NCBI GenBank assembly: GCA_919902775.1 | Contig: CAKKRJ010000009.1 | Span: forward strand, 1-64,000 | DNA length: 64,000 bases | Direction of reading: 5' to 3' | Source: Burkholderiaceae bacterium | Lineage (GTDB): Bacteria > Pseudomonadota > Gammaproteobacteria > Burkholderiales > Burkholderiaceae_C | Part shown: piece after piece, positions 56,543-64,000 of the stretch | Numbering within the stretch: the first letter of the stretch is position 1 | Layout: each line of letters opens with the position of its first letter | Position numbers and translations under genes: made by a program | Notes under the pieces: model-generated | What the model was told of the DNA's origin: nothing | What the model saw: only the letters and a program-made list of their open reading frames with translations | The model's database searches: none

Positions 56543-57177
56543 GCCCACGATCCACCCCTGTCGCGGTCAAAAAGACCGCTCAAAAAGCACCGCAAAAAAC
56601 CCCAGCGACACTGACGCCTCAGCAAATTCTGGGTTTTCAGATCCGTGACCTGCGGCGTGCCAAACGCCTGACGCTGGTTGAATTGACGCAACGCATCAAC
56701 CGCTCTGTGGGCTGGCTCAGCCAGATTGAAAGAGGCATGGCCGAAATCAGTATTTCGGCCATGCACGAAATCGCGCGCGAACTGGACGTGCAAATTTCCT
56801 GGTTCTTCCGATCCGAGTCGGCCCCTGATGCCGATGAAATCGGCTTTGTGGTGCGCAAAGCCCATCGGCGAGCCATGGATTTTCATGGCTCAGGCGTGCA
56901 TGAAGAAATTCTCAGCCCGTCCATCAGCGGTGAATTGCTGCTGGTGGAGACCACGTTTGAGCCCGGTGCCAGAACGGGTGACCGCGATCGCGAGCGCCGA
57001 GGCGAGGAAGCTGGCGTGGTGATGAGTGGCGTGCTGGAGCTGCAAGTGGATGGCAAAACCTTGATGCTGGAAGCGGGTGACAGTTTCTCTTTCACCAGAA
57101 AAGGCCCGCACCGCTGTCACAACCCCGGCAAAGTGCCCGCCGTGGTTTTGTGGGTGCACACCCCGGCGTCGTATTGA
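56539..57177 (+). CDS. XRE family transcriptional regulator with C-terminal cupin domain
   Basis: QIRDLRRAKRLTLVELTQRINRSVGWLSQIERGMAEISISAMHEIARELDVQISWFF; cupin GVVMSGVLELQVDGKTLMLEAGDSFSFTRKGPHRCHNPG. Confidence 0.95.
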   Translation: MSPRSTPVAVKKTAQKAPQKTPATLTPQQILGFQIRDLRRAKRLTLVELTQRINRSVGWLSQIERGMAEISISAMHEIARELDVQISWFFRSESAPDADEIGFVVRKAHRRAMDFHGSGVHEEILSPSISGELLLVETTFEPGARTGDRDRERRGEEAGVVMSGVLELQVDGKTLMLEAGDSFSFTRKGPHRCHNPGKVPAVVLWVHTPASY

Positions 57178-57183
57178 GTTTTG

Positions 57184-57981
57184 ATGTTGTTTGATTTATT
57201 CAAAGCCGCAGACCCCTCCGCATGGGGCATCGGATGGCAGTCGTTGCCTCTTTTCCAATCCGGCGTGGTCTTTTTGGGCTACTTGGTGCTGGGCGTGACC
57301 GGCTTTGGCTCGGCCTTGATCATCATTCCGCTGTTGGCCTGGCACTGGCCCCTGACACTGGTCGTGCCCCTGGTGCTGATGACGGACATCCCGACCTCGC
57401 TTTTTCATACCGGCTTGAATTTCCGCGAGGTCGCTTGGCGTGAACTGCCACGGTTGCTGCCCTCCGTCATCGTGGGGGCATTGGCCGGATCAGCGCTCTT
57501 GCAAGTCTCCAGCGGACAGGGCTTGCTGGCCGTGTTGGGCCTGTACGTGATCTGGGTGGGCATCCGGGGATTCAGAGCCTCAGCGCCCTTCGTTCATGTG
57601 TCAGGTTGGATTCCGCAAAATGTGGCCGGGTTCTTCATGGGCTTGATCGAAACCATGTTTGGCACCGCCGGGCCGGTGGTCATGCTGTGGCTCACCAAGC
57701 GCCTGGAAGACCCACAGGCCTTGCGTGCGACGATGCCCATCACCATCTTGTTCTTGTCCAGTACCGCATTGACCAGCGCGGCCTTGACGGGCAACCTCAA
57801 CCAACCCGAAATCTGGCAATGGGTTTTGGTGTTGCTGCCCTCTGCTTTCTTGGGCATTTGGTGCGGCCACCGCTTGGCGCAGCGCTTCGACGCCCAAACA
57901 TTGAAGCCAATCATCTTCAGCCTCTTGGGCATGAGTGGGGCTTTGTTGGTGGTTCGCGCGCTGTCGCTGTTGATGAACTGA
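57184..57981 (+). CDS. TSUP family permease (sulfite exporter TauE/SafE-like)
   Basis: VVFLGYLVLGVTGFGSALIIIPLLAWHWPLTLVVPLVLMTDIPTSL; GFFMGLIETMFGTAGPVVMLWLTKR. Confidence 0.88.
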   Translation: MLFDLFKAADPSAWGIGWQSLPLFQSGVVFLGYLVLGVTGFGSALIIIPLLAWHWPLTLVVPLVLMTDIPTSLFHTGLNFREVAWRELPRLLPSVIVGALAGSALLQVSSGQGLLAVLGLYVIWVGIRGFRASAPFVHVSGWIPQNVAGFFMGLIETMFGTAGPVVMLWLTKRLEDPQALRATMPITILFLSSTALTSAALTGNLNQPEIWQWVLVLLPSAFLGIWCGHRLAQRFDAQTLKPIIFSLLGMSGALLVVRALSLLMN

Positions 57982-58059
57982 ACTGGCGTTGCGCAACTTG
58001 TACCCAGTCTGTAACCGGCATAACGGCCCAAAGCGGGTGAACACGGTTACCATGGATGA

Positions 58060-58074
58060 TGTAACTTAGTTACC
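58060..58074. promoter_or_regulatory. candidate operator TGTAACTTAGTTACC upstream of edd-eda (HexR-like dyad)
   Basis: GTAAC-TTA-GTTAC dyad; further GTAACCG/CGGTTAC arms nearby. Confidence 0.4.
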
Positions 58075-58142
58075 AACCGGGGCGTCACAGCCCCCTGTTG
58101 GTTCTTTTGTCCTGAAACATCCGCCTGCTTCCCGTCAGGCCC

Positions 58143-59990
58143 ATGCCCATGAAACTTCATCCCACTGTGGCGGCCGTCACCGCCCGCATCGCCCAGCGCA
58201 GTCGCCCGACCCGTCAGGCTTATTTGCAGCAGATCGACGAGGCCGCCAACAAAGACCCCGGGGCCCAGCGCCTGGGCTGTGCCAATGTGGCCCATGCTTT
58301 TGCGGCCATGCCCGAAGACGACAAAGGCCGCGCCACCGCACTCGACAAAATCAAGGTGGTGGCCCCGCGCGCGCCCAACATCGGCATCGTCAACGCCTAC
58401 AACGACCTGTTGTCGGCCCATGCGCCGTTGCAGCACTATCCCGATCTGATCAAGGACGAGGCCCGAAAATGCGGTGCCACCGCCCAAGTGGCCGGTGGCG
58501 TACCCGCCATGTGCGATGGCGTGACACAGGGCACGCCCGGCATGGAGCTGAGCTTGTTCAGCCGTGACGTGATCGCCATGGCCACGGCCGTGTCGCTCAG
58601 CCACGATGTCTTTGATGCCGCCCTGATGCTGGGTGTGTGCGACAAGATCGTGCCGGGTCTGTTGATCGGGGCCCTGCAGTTTGGCCATTTGCCCACGGTG
58701 TTTGTGCCCGCCGGGCCCATGACCAGCGGCTTGTCGAACAACGAAAAATCCAAGGTGCGTGAAAAAGCCGCACTGGGTCTGGTGGGACGCCCCGAACTGC
58801 TCGAAGCCGAATCGGCCGCCTACCATGCCCAAGGCACGTGCACTTTTTATGGCACGGCCAACAGCAACCAGATGCTGCTCGAAGCCATGGGCCTGCATGT
58901 GCCAGGCACGGCGTTCATCAACCCAGGCGAAGGTGTACGCCAGGAACTGACACGCGAGGCCGCCCGCACCGTGCTGGCGCTGGTCAAGGCCAAAAACTTC
59001 ACGCCGATTGGCAAACTGGTGGACGAGCGTTGCATCGTCAACGCCATGGTGGCCTTGCTGGCCACCGGCGGCTCGACCAACCACCTGATCCACTGGGTGG
59101 CCGTGGCGCGTGCCGCTGGCATCGTGATCGACTGGGATGATTTCTCGGCCCTGTCGGACGTGGTGCCCTTGCTCACCCGCGTGTATCCCAACGGCAGCGC
59201 CGATGTGAACCAGTTCCAGGCCGCTGGCGGTCCGGGTCATGTGATCCGCGAACTGCTCGATGCCGGCCTGATGCACGCCGACGTGCTCACGGTGCGTGCC
59301 GGTGGCCTGCGTGAATTCACCCGCATGCCCGCCTTGCACAACGGTCAACTGGTCTGGAACGACATCGGTGCCAGCAAGGACGAGTCCGTGGTGCGTCCGG
59401 CCTCCCAGCCGTTCAGCGCCACCGGGGGGCTGAAACTCTTGCAAGGCAATCTGGGACGCAGCGTGATCAAGATTTCGGCTGTGCCCGAAGAGCTGCATGT
59501 GATCGAAGCCCCGGCCCGTGTGTTCAGCTCGCAAGAAGAACTGCACGTCGCTTTCAAGGCCGGTGAACTGGAGCGTGACATCGTGTGTGTTGTGCGCTGG
59601 CAAGGCCCGCAAGCCAACGGCATGCCCGAGTTGCACAAGCTCACCCCGCCGCTGGCGGTGTTGCAAGGCAAAGGCTTCAAGGTGGCGCTGGTCACCGATG
59701 GCCGCATGAGCGGCGCGTCCGGCAAAGTGCCTGCGGCCATTCATGTCTCGCCCGAGGCCGTTGCCGGTGGCCCATTGGCCAAGGTGCAAGACGGCGATCT
59801 GATCCGCCTCGATGGCGTGGCGGGCACCTTGCAAGTGCTGGTGAGCGAGGCCGAATGGGCCGCCCGTCCCTTGGCCCAAATGCCCGCCGAACTGCGCGCC
59901 GCCAACGGCGTGGGCATGGGCCGTGAACTGTTTGCCAACATGCGCCGCAATGCGCTCAAAGCCGAAGAAGGAGCCTGCACATGGCTGTGA
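58143..59990 (+). CDS. edd: phosphogluconate dehydratase
   Basis: [111 protein letters not shown]. Confidence 0.96.
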   Translation: MPMKLHPTVAAVTARIAQRSRPTRQAYLQQIDEAANKDPGAQRLGCANVAHAFAAMPEDDKGRATALDKIKVVAPRAPNIGIVNAYNDLLSAHAPLQHYPDLIKDEARKCGATAQVAGGVPAMCDGVTQGTPGMELSLFSRDVIAMATAVSLSHDVFDAALMLGVCDKIVPGLLIGALQFGHLPTVFVPAGPMTSGLSNNEKSKVREKAALGLVGRPELLEAESAAYHAQGTCTFYGTANSNQMLLEAMGLHVPGTAFINPGEGVRQELTREAARTVLALVKAKNFTPIGKLVDERCIVNAMVALLATGGSTNHLIHWVAVARAAGIVIDWDDFSALSDVVPLLTRVYPNGSADVNQFQAAGGPGHVIRELLDAGLMHADVLTVRAGGLREFTRMPALHNGQLVWNDIGASKDESVVRPASQPFSATGGLKLLQGNLGRSVIKISAVPEELHVIEAPARVFSSQEELHVAFKAGELERDIVCVVRWQGPQANGMPELHKLTPPLAVLQGKGFKVALVTDGRMSGASGKVPAAIHVSPEAVAGGPLAKVQDGDLIRLDGVAGTLQVLVSEAEWAARPLAQMPAELRAANGVGMGRELFANMRRNALKAEEGACTWL

Positions 59991-60628
59991 ATCTGAATGG
60001 TCCATTGACCGCCCTGCAAGTCATGCAGGACGCCCCCGTGATCCCCGTGATTGTGTTGAACGATGTGGCCCACGCCGTGCCCATGGCGCGTGCACTGGTC
60101 GCAGGCGGTATCCGCATGCTCGAAGTGACCTTGCGCACCCCGCAAGCACTGGCGTGCATGGAAGCCATTGCCAAAGAAGTGCCCGGGGCCGTGGTGGGCG
60201 CAGGCACGGTGCGCAGCGCAGCCGATGCGGCAGCGGCGGCCAAAGCCGGTGCCCGGTTTGCTGTGAGCCCCGGCTACACCAAGACTGTGGGCCAGGCTTG
60301 CCGCGACCACGGTTTGTCGCTCTTACCCGGTGTGGCCACCGGCAGCGAAATCATGATGGCGCAAGAAGACGGCTACACCGAACTCAAGTTCTTCCCGGCC
60401 ATGCAAGCGGGCGGCCCGGCCATGCTCAAGGCCTGGAGCGGTCCGTTTTTTGATGTGAAGTTCTGCCCCACCGGTGGCGTGACGCAACAAAACGCGAACG
60501 ACCTGCTGAGCCTGCCCAATGTGGCCTGCGTGGGCGGTTCCTGGCTGGTGCCCGCGGACGCGCTGGCGCAGGGCGACTGGGCACGCATCGAGGCACTGGC
60601 CCGCGAGGCCACTCAATTGCCGCGTTGA
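59981..60628 (+). CDS. eda: 2-dehydro-3-deoxy-phosphogluconate (KDPG) aldolase
   Basis: [67 protein letters not shown]; overlaps edd stop. Confidence 0.96.
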   Translation: MAVNLNGPLTALQVMQDAPVIPVIVLNDVAHAVPMARALVAGGIRMLEVTLRTPQALACMEAIAKEVPGAVVGAGTVRSAADAAAAAKAGARFAVSPGYTKTVGQACRDHGLSLLPGVATGSEIMMAQEDGYTELKFFPAMQAGGPAMLKAWSGPFFDVKFCPTGGVTQQNANDLLSLPNVACVGGSWLVPADALAQGDWARIEALAREATQLPR

Positions 60629-60635
60629 TGCATGG

Positions 60636-60709
60636 GTAGGTCGGAGCTTCAGCTCCGACACCAGTTGGCTGGCCACGCACGCACGTCGGGGCTGAAGCCG
60701 CCGACCTAC
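60636..60709. repeat. REP-like dispersed repeat family B, copy 2
   Basis: GTAGGTCGGAGCTTCAGCTCCGACA...GTCGGGGCTGAAGCCGCCGACCTAC; outer arms GTAGGTCGG/CCGACCTAC. Confidence 0.75.
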
Positions 60710-60727
60710 AGATGATTGAGCGTTTGT

Positions 60728-61138
60728 TCAGCGCAATCCTTGCTCACCCGCAAATTCGGTCCGCTGGATCAACTCGATCTTGTAGCCATCGGGGTCGGTC
60801 ACGAACGCGATCACGGTGGTGCCGCCCTTGACCGGGCCGGCTTCGCGAGTCACATGACCGCCTGCGGCCTTGATTTTTTCGCAGGCCGCAGCGGCATCGG
60901 GCACCCCCAGCGCGATGTGGCCATAGGCCGTGCCCATCTCGTAGGCTTCGACGCCCCAGTTGTAGGTCAGCTCCAGTTCGGCATGCTCGGGGTTGTTGCC
61001 GTAGCCCAAAAAGGCCAGTGAATATTTGTATTCGGGATTTTCCGAGGTGCGCAGCAGTTTCATGCCCAGCACCTGGGTGTAGAAATCGATGGCGCGTTGC
61101 AGGTTGCCCACGCGCAGCATGGTGTGAAGAAGTCTCAT
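60728..61138 (-). CDS. gloA: lactoylglutathione lyase (glyoxalase I)
   Basis: [72 protein letters not shown]. Confidence 0.95.
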   Translation of the reverse strand: MRLLHTMLRVGNLQRAIDFYTQVLGMKLLRTSENPEYKYSLAFLGYGNNPEHAELELTYNWGVEAYEMGTAYGHIALGVPDAAAACEKIKAAGGHVTREAGPVKGGTTVIAFVTDPDGYKIELIQRTEFAGEQGLR

Positions 61139-61300
61139 GTTCGGGTTCCGGTGGGATGGACGTCGGCACAGCTTGCGCAAAGCGTGTCCAAATGGCAACC
61201 ACCTTGGCGACTTCTCTGGGTGGTTCGCGTTCGGACAGGCCGGAGCATCCAGTACCATTGCCCGGATTCATTTTGCTGGGTGACGCCCAGGATGATGAAA

Positions 61301-61386
61301 GGCATTCGCGCGCAGGCGCGCGTTCCCGCAGGGTTCGCGGTTTTTTGTAGGAGGCCGCCCCTGCGGCCGAAGGATGTTCTTTCTCA
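61301..61386. repeat. REP/BIME-like dispersed repeat, family A copy 4
   Basis: GGCATTCGCGCGCAGGCGCGCGTTCCCGCAGGG...TTTTTTGTAGGAGGCCGCCCCTGCGGCCGAAGGATGTTCTTTC. Confidence 0.8.
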
Positions 61387-61400
61387 GGTGCGGAAAATGC

Positions 61401-62195
61401 ATGAACGACAAAGAGGACCATCAAGTGGGTCAAAAAGAGTGCCATAAAGAAGACCAAAAAGAAGACAGTCACGGCGTATCGCCGCATGCCGTTTCGCGTT
61501 TGCGCGCCGCTCGCCTGGCCCGCAGCGCCAAGCCCTTTTTAGCCCGAGGCGGCATTAAGGGGGAGCGCTGCCCGGGCTGCCGCCTGGTGCCCAGCCACTG
61601 CATGTGCAGCGTGCGGCCCGAGATACCCACGCGGTCGGGTGTGTGTTTGCTGATGGCCGACATCGAGCCGCTCAAGCCCAGCAACACGGGCTGGTTGATC
61701 GCCGATGTGGTGCAAGACACCTATGCCTTTGGTTGGGCGCGTACCGAGGTGGATCCGGCCTTGCTGGCGCTGCTGGCCGATCCGCAGTGGCTGCCGTTGG
61801 TAGTGTTCCCGGGTGAGTTTGTGGCGCCCGAGCGGGTGGTGCAGGACGTGCCTCCGACCCACGCGGGCCAACGCCCGCTGTTCATCTTGCTCGACGCCAC
61901 CTGGCCCGAAGCCCGCAAGATGTTCCGCAAAAGCCCGTACCTGAACCGTTTGCCGGTGCTCAGTTTGAACCCCGAGCAGGTCTCACGCTACACCTTGCGT
62001 CGTTCGCGTCGTGGTGACCACTTTTGCACCAGCGAAGTGGCCTCGCTGTGCCTGGATCTGGCGGGCGAAGCCCATGCGGCGCACTGTCTGCAGGCTTATC
62101 TGGATGTCTATACCCACCATTACCAGCAAGCCAAACACCAGCTTCCGCCCGATTGGCAAGGGGCTGCGCACACGCGCTTGCGCGACTTGAAGTGA
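61401..62195 (+). CDS. DTW domain protein (tRNA-uridine aminocarboxypropyltransferase-like)
   Basis: RCPGCRLVPSHCMCSV; LFILLDATWPEARKMFRKSPYLNRLPVLSL; start uncertain. Confidence 0.85.
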   Translation: MNDKEDHQVGQKECHKEDQKEDSHGVSPHAVSRLRAARLARSAKPFLARGGIKGERCPGCRLVPSHCMCSVRPEIPTRSGVCLLMADIEPLKPSNTGWLIADVVQDTYAFGWARTEVDPALLALLADPQWLPLVVFPGEFVAPERVVQDVPPTHAGQRPLFILLDATWPEARKMFRKSPYLNRLPVLSLNPEQVSRYTLRRSRRGDHFCTSEVASLCLDLAGEAHAAHCLQAYLDVYTHHYQQAKHQLPPDWQGAAHTRLRDLK

Positions 62196-62249
62196 GCGAG
62201 CACCGCCGCCAAGCAGATACTGCTGTCCGGCCAATACCCCGGTCAGGTT

Positions 62250-63173
62250 TCATCGGTGTTGAAAGGCGCCGGCCACAAAATCGATCAAGGCTTTCACCCT
62301 GACCGATGTCCTGTGCCGTTCGGCATAGATGGCATAGATGTCGGCATCGGGGCTGTTGTAGGCCGTCAGCAGTGGCACCAGTTCACCGGATGCCAGATGC
62401 TTTTCCACATCCCATTGGGCACGCAGCAAGATGCCGTGCCCATCCAGTGCCCAGTTCAGCGCGGCCCCGCCGTCATTGGTGGTCAGGTTGCCCCGGATCT
62501 TGACGTTTTCGGCCGCTGTGGTTTGGTTTTTCCCTTTGCCTTTGGTGCTGGTGAATCGCCACAAGCCGTAGGCCTCGTCGCCTTGCCGAATGCCAATGCA
62601 GTTGTGTTGCACCAGCTCTTGCGGGGTTTGCGGCGCACCGTGTTGCTGGATGTAGGCCGGCGAAGCGACCACGACCCGTTTGTTGGCCGCGATGAAGCGC
62701 GCAATGGAGCGTGAGTCCGGCGGGTTGCCAAAGCGAAAGCAAATGTCAAAGGCATCGTCTCCGCTGGGGGGCGGGTTCACCGACAGTTGCAGCTGGATGT
62801 CCACCTTGGGGTATTGCTGCGTGAAGCGGGAAATCAGCGGCGCAATGTGGCTGCGCCCGAACCCCAAGGTCGCATTGACCCGCAACAAACCTTGGGGCAC
62901 CGCCGTCGCGCCCAGCAACTGGCTTTCCAGCCCTTCGATGTCGCTCATGATTTTGCGAGCGTGCTCCAGGTAAATCTCCCCCTCCGGGGTCAAACTCATT
63001 CTGCGCGTGGTGCGGTTGATCAAGGGGCTGCCCAAGCGCGACTCCATCAGCCCCAAATGCCGGCTCACCGCGGCCGGGGAAACGCCTTGTTCCCGCGCTG
63101 CTGCGCTCAGTGAGCCGGCGCTGGCGAGCGTCATGAAAAACCGCAGATCGGAGGGGCTGATCAGCTTGCTCAT
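62250..63173 (-). CDS. LysR family transcriptional regulator
   Basis: DLRFFMTLASAGSLSAAAREQGVSPAAVSRHLGLMESRLGSPLINRTTRRMSLTPEGEIYLEHARKI. Confidence 0.95.
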   Translation of the reverse strand: MSKLISPSDLRFFMTLASAGSLSAAAREQGVSPAAVSRHLGLMESRLGSPLINRTTRRMSLTPEGEIYLEHARKIMSDIEGLESQLLGATAVPQGLLRVNATLGFGRSHIAPLISRFTQQYPKVDIQLQLSVNPPPSGDDAFDICFRFGNPPDSRSIARFIAANKRVVVASPAYIQQHGAPQTPQELVQHNCIGIRQGDEAYGLWRFTSTKGKGKNQTTAAENVKIRGNLTTNDGGAALNWALDGHGILLRAQWDVEKHLASGELVPLLTAYNSPDADIYAIYAERHRTSVRVKALIDFVAGAFQHR

Positions 63174-63298
63174 ATCTTTAACTTGAAGTTAACAATGATT
63201 TGAATATACAGGCATTTTTTGAGCTTGTTGATCGTTAAAGTTGCTCCCGTTCCACCCGCCACAGTGGGTGGCTGTTCAGCCTAAAACGAGGAGACAAC

Positions 63299-64000
63299 AT
63301 GTTTAAAAACTTCAGAAAACCCCTGCTCACAACGGCCCTGTGCTGTGCTTGGGCCCTGGCATCGGCGCAAACCTGGCCCAGCAAAACGCTCACCATCGTG
63401 GTGCCCTTTCCGGCCGGTGGAACCACCGATGTGCTGGCCAGAGCGGTGGCCAACAAGTTGTCGCCCGCCCTGGGGCAGCCGGTGATCGTGGACAACAAAC
63501 CCGGTGCCGGTGCCACGCTGGGCGCCGACCTGGTTGCCAAAGCCCAGGCAGACGGCCACACCTTGCTCATGGGGGCGGTGCACCACACCGTGGCGAGCAG
63601 TGTGTACAAGAACCTGAAATACAGCTTTGAAAAAGACTTGGCCCCCATCACCACCGTGGCGATGGTGCCCAACGTCATGACGGTCAGTGCCAAGTCGGCT
63701 TACAACTCGGTCAAAGATGTGGTGGCCGCAGGCAAGGCATCCCCCGAGAAGTTGGCTTATGGCTCCAACGGCAACGGCACAGCGCAACACATGATCGGCA
63801 CCCAGTTCCAGATGGAAAGCGGCGCCAAGATCCTGCATGTGCCGTACAAAGGCAGCGCACCCTTGACCACCGATTTGCTGGGCGGCCAGGTGGACATGTC
63901 GTTTGACACCATCACACCGGTGCTGCCTTTCATCAAGGAAGGCAAGCTCAAGGCGCTGGCAGTGACGACAGCCAAGCGTTCGTCCGCCTTGCCGAATGTG
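63299..64000 (+). CDS. tripartite tricarboxylate transporter substrate-binding protein (TctC/Bug family), truncated by window end
   Basis: WPSKTLTIVVPFPAGGTTDVLARAVANKLSPALGQPVIVDNKPGAGATLGADLVAKAQADGHTLL; no stop before window end. Confidence 0.92.
   Translation, partial: MFKNFRKPLLTTALCCAWALASAQTWPSKTLTIVVPFPAGGTTDVLARAVANKLSPALGQPVIVDNKPGAGATLGADLVAKAQADGHTLLMGAVHHTVASSVYKNLKYSFEKDLAPITTVAMVPNVMTVSAKSAYNSVKDVVAAGKASPEKLAYGSNGNGTAQHMIGTQFQMESGAKILHVPYKGSAPLTTDLLGGQVDMSFDTITPVLPFIKEGKLKALAVTTAKRSSALPNV

Noticed and set aside
58047-60005. 652-aa minus-strand ORF opposite edd
   Set aside because: Antisense artefact of high-GC codon bias; edd on the plus strand is unambiguous.
1-64000. Anti-phage defence, prophage, integron or transposon content
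   Set aside because: No recognisable transposase, integrase, phage structural, restriction, toxin-antitoxin or reverse-transcriptase genes in the ORF translations; the FtsH/host-attachment names alone do not support a defence role.

Overview
This 64 kb window is dense, high-GC bacterial chromosome. The Bug/TctC solute-binding proteins, the BKACE genes and the overall gene style suggest Burkholderiales, close to Comamonadaceae; that placement is inference. I find about 60 protein-coding genes and no rRNA, tRNA, CRISPR array, prophage or transposase. Most of the window is small catabolic modules, each with its own regulator and often an orphan TctC/Bug solute-binding protein. These sit among housekeeping blocks: metK, slyX and an rlmN-like gene, an LPS-core glycosyltransferase/waaA cluster, an RND efflux operon with pcm, rhodanese and tolC, edd-eda, and a small FtsH/Hsp20/host-attachment stress block. 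I found no single clearly new system. The most valuable signals are regulatory. A TetR-family gene and the downstream oxidoreductase share near-identical -35/-10/operator modules. A MerR-family locus has two promoters with the diagnostic 19-bp spacer. A 22-bp near-perfect palindrome lies between a GntR gene and an amidohydrolase gene. AraC-type direct repeats lie next to two AraC-family genes. The other main candidates are a two-copy BKACE / TauD / AraC / Bug catabolic locus, a possible structured metK leader, and two families of dispersed REP/BIME-like repeats. Functions come from reading the translated ORFs by eye; no database search was run.
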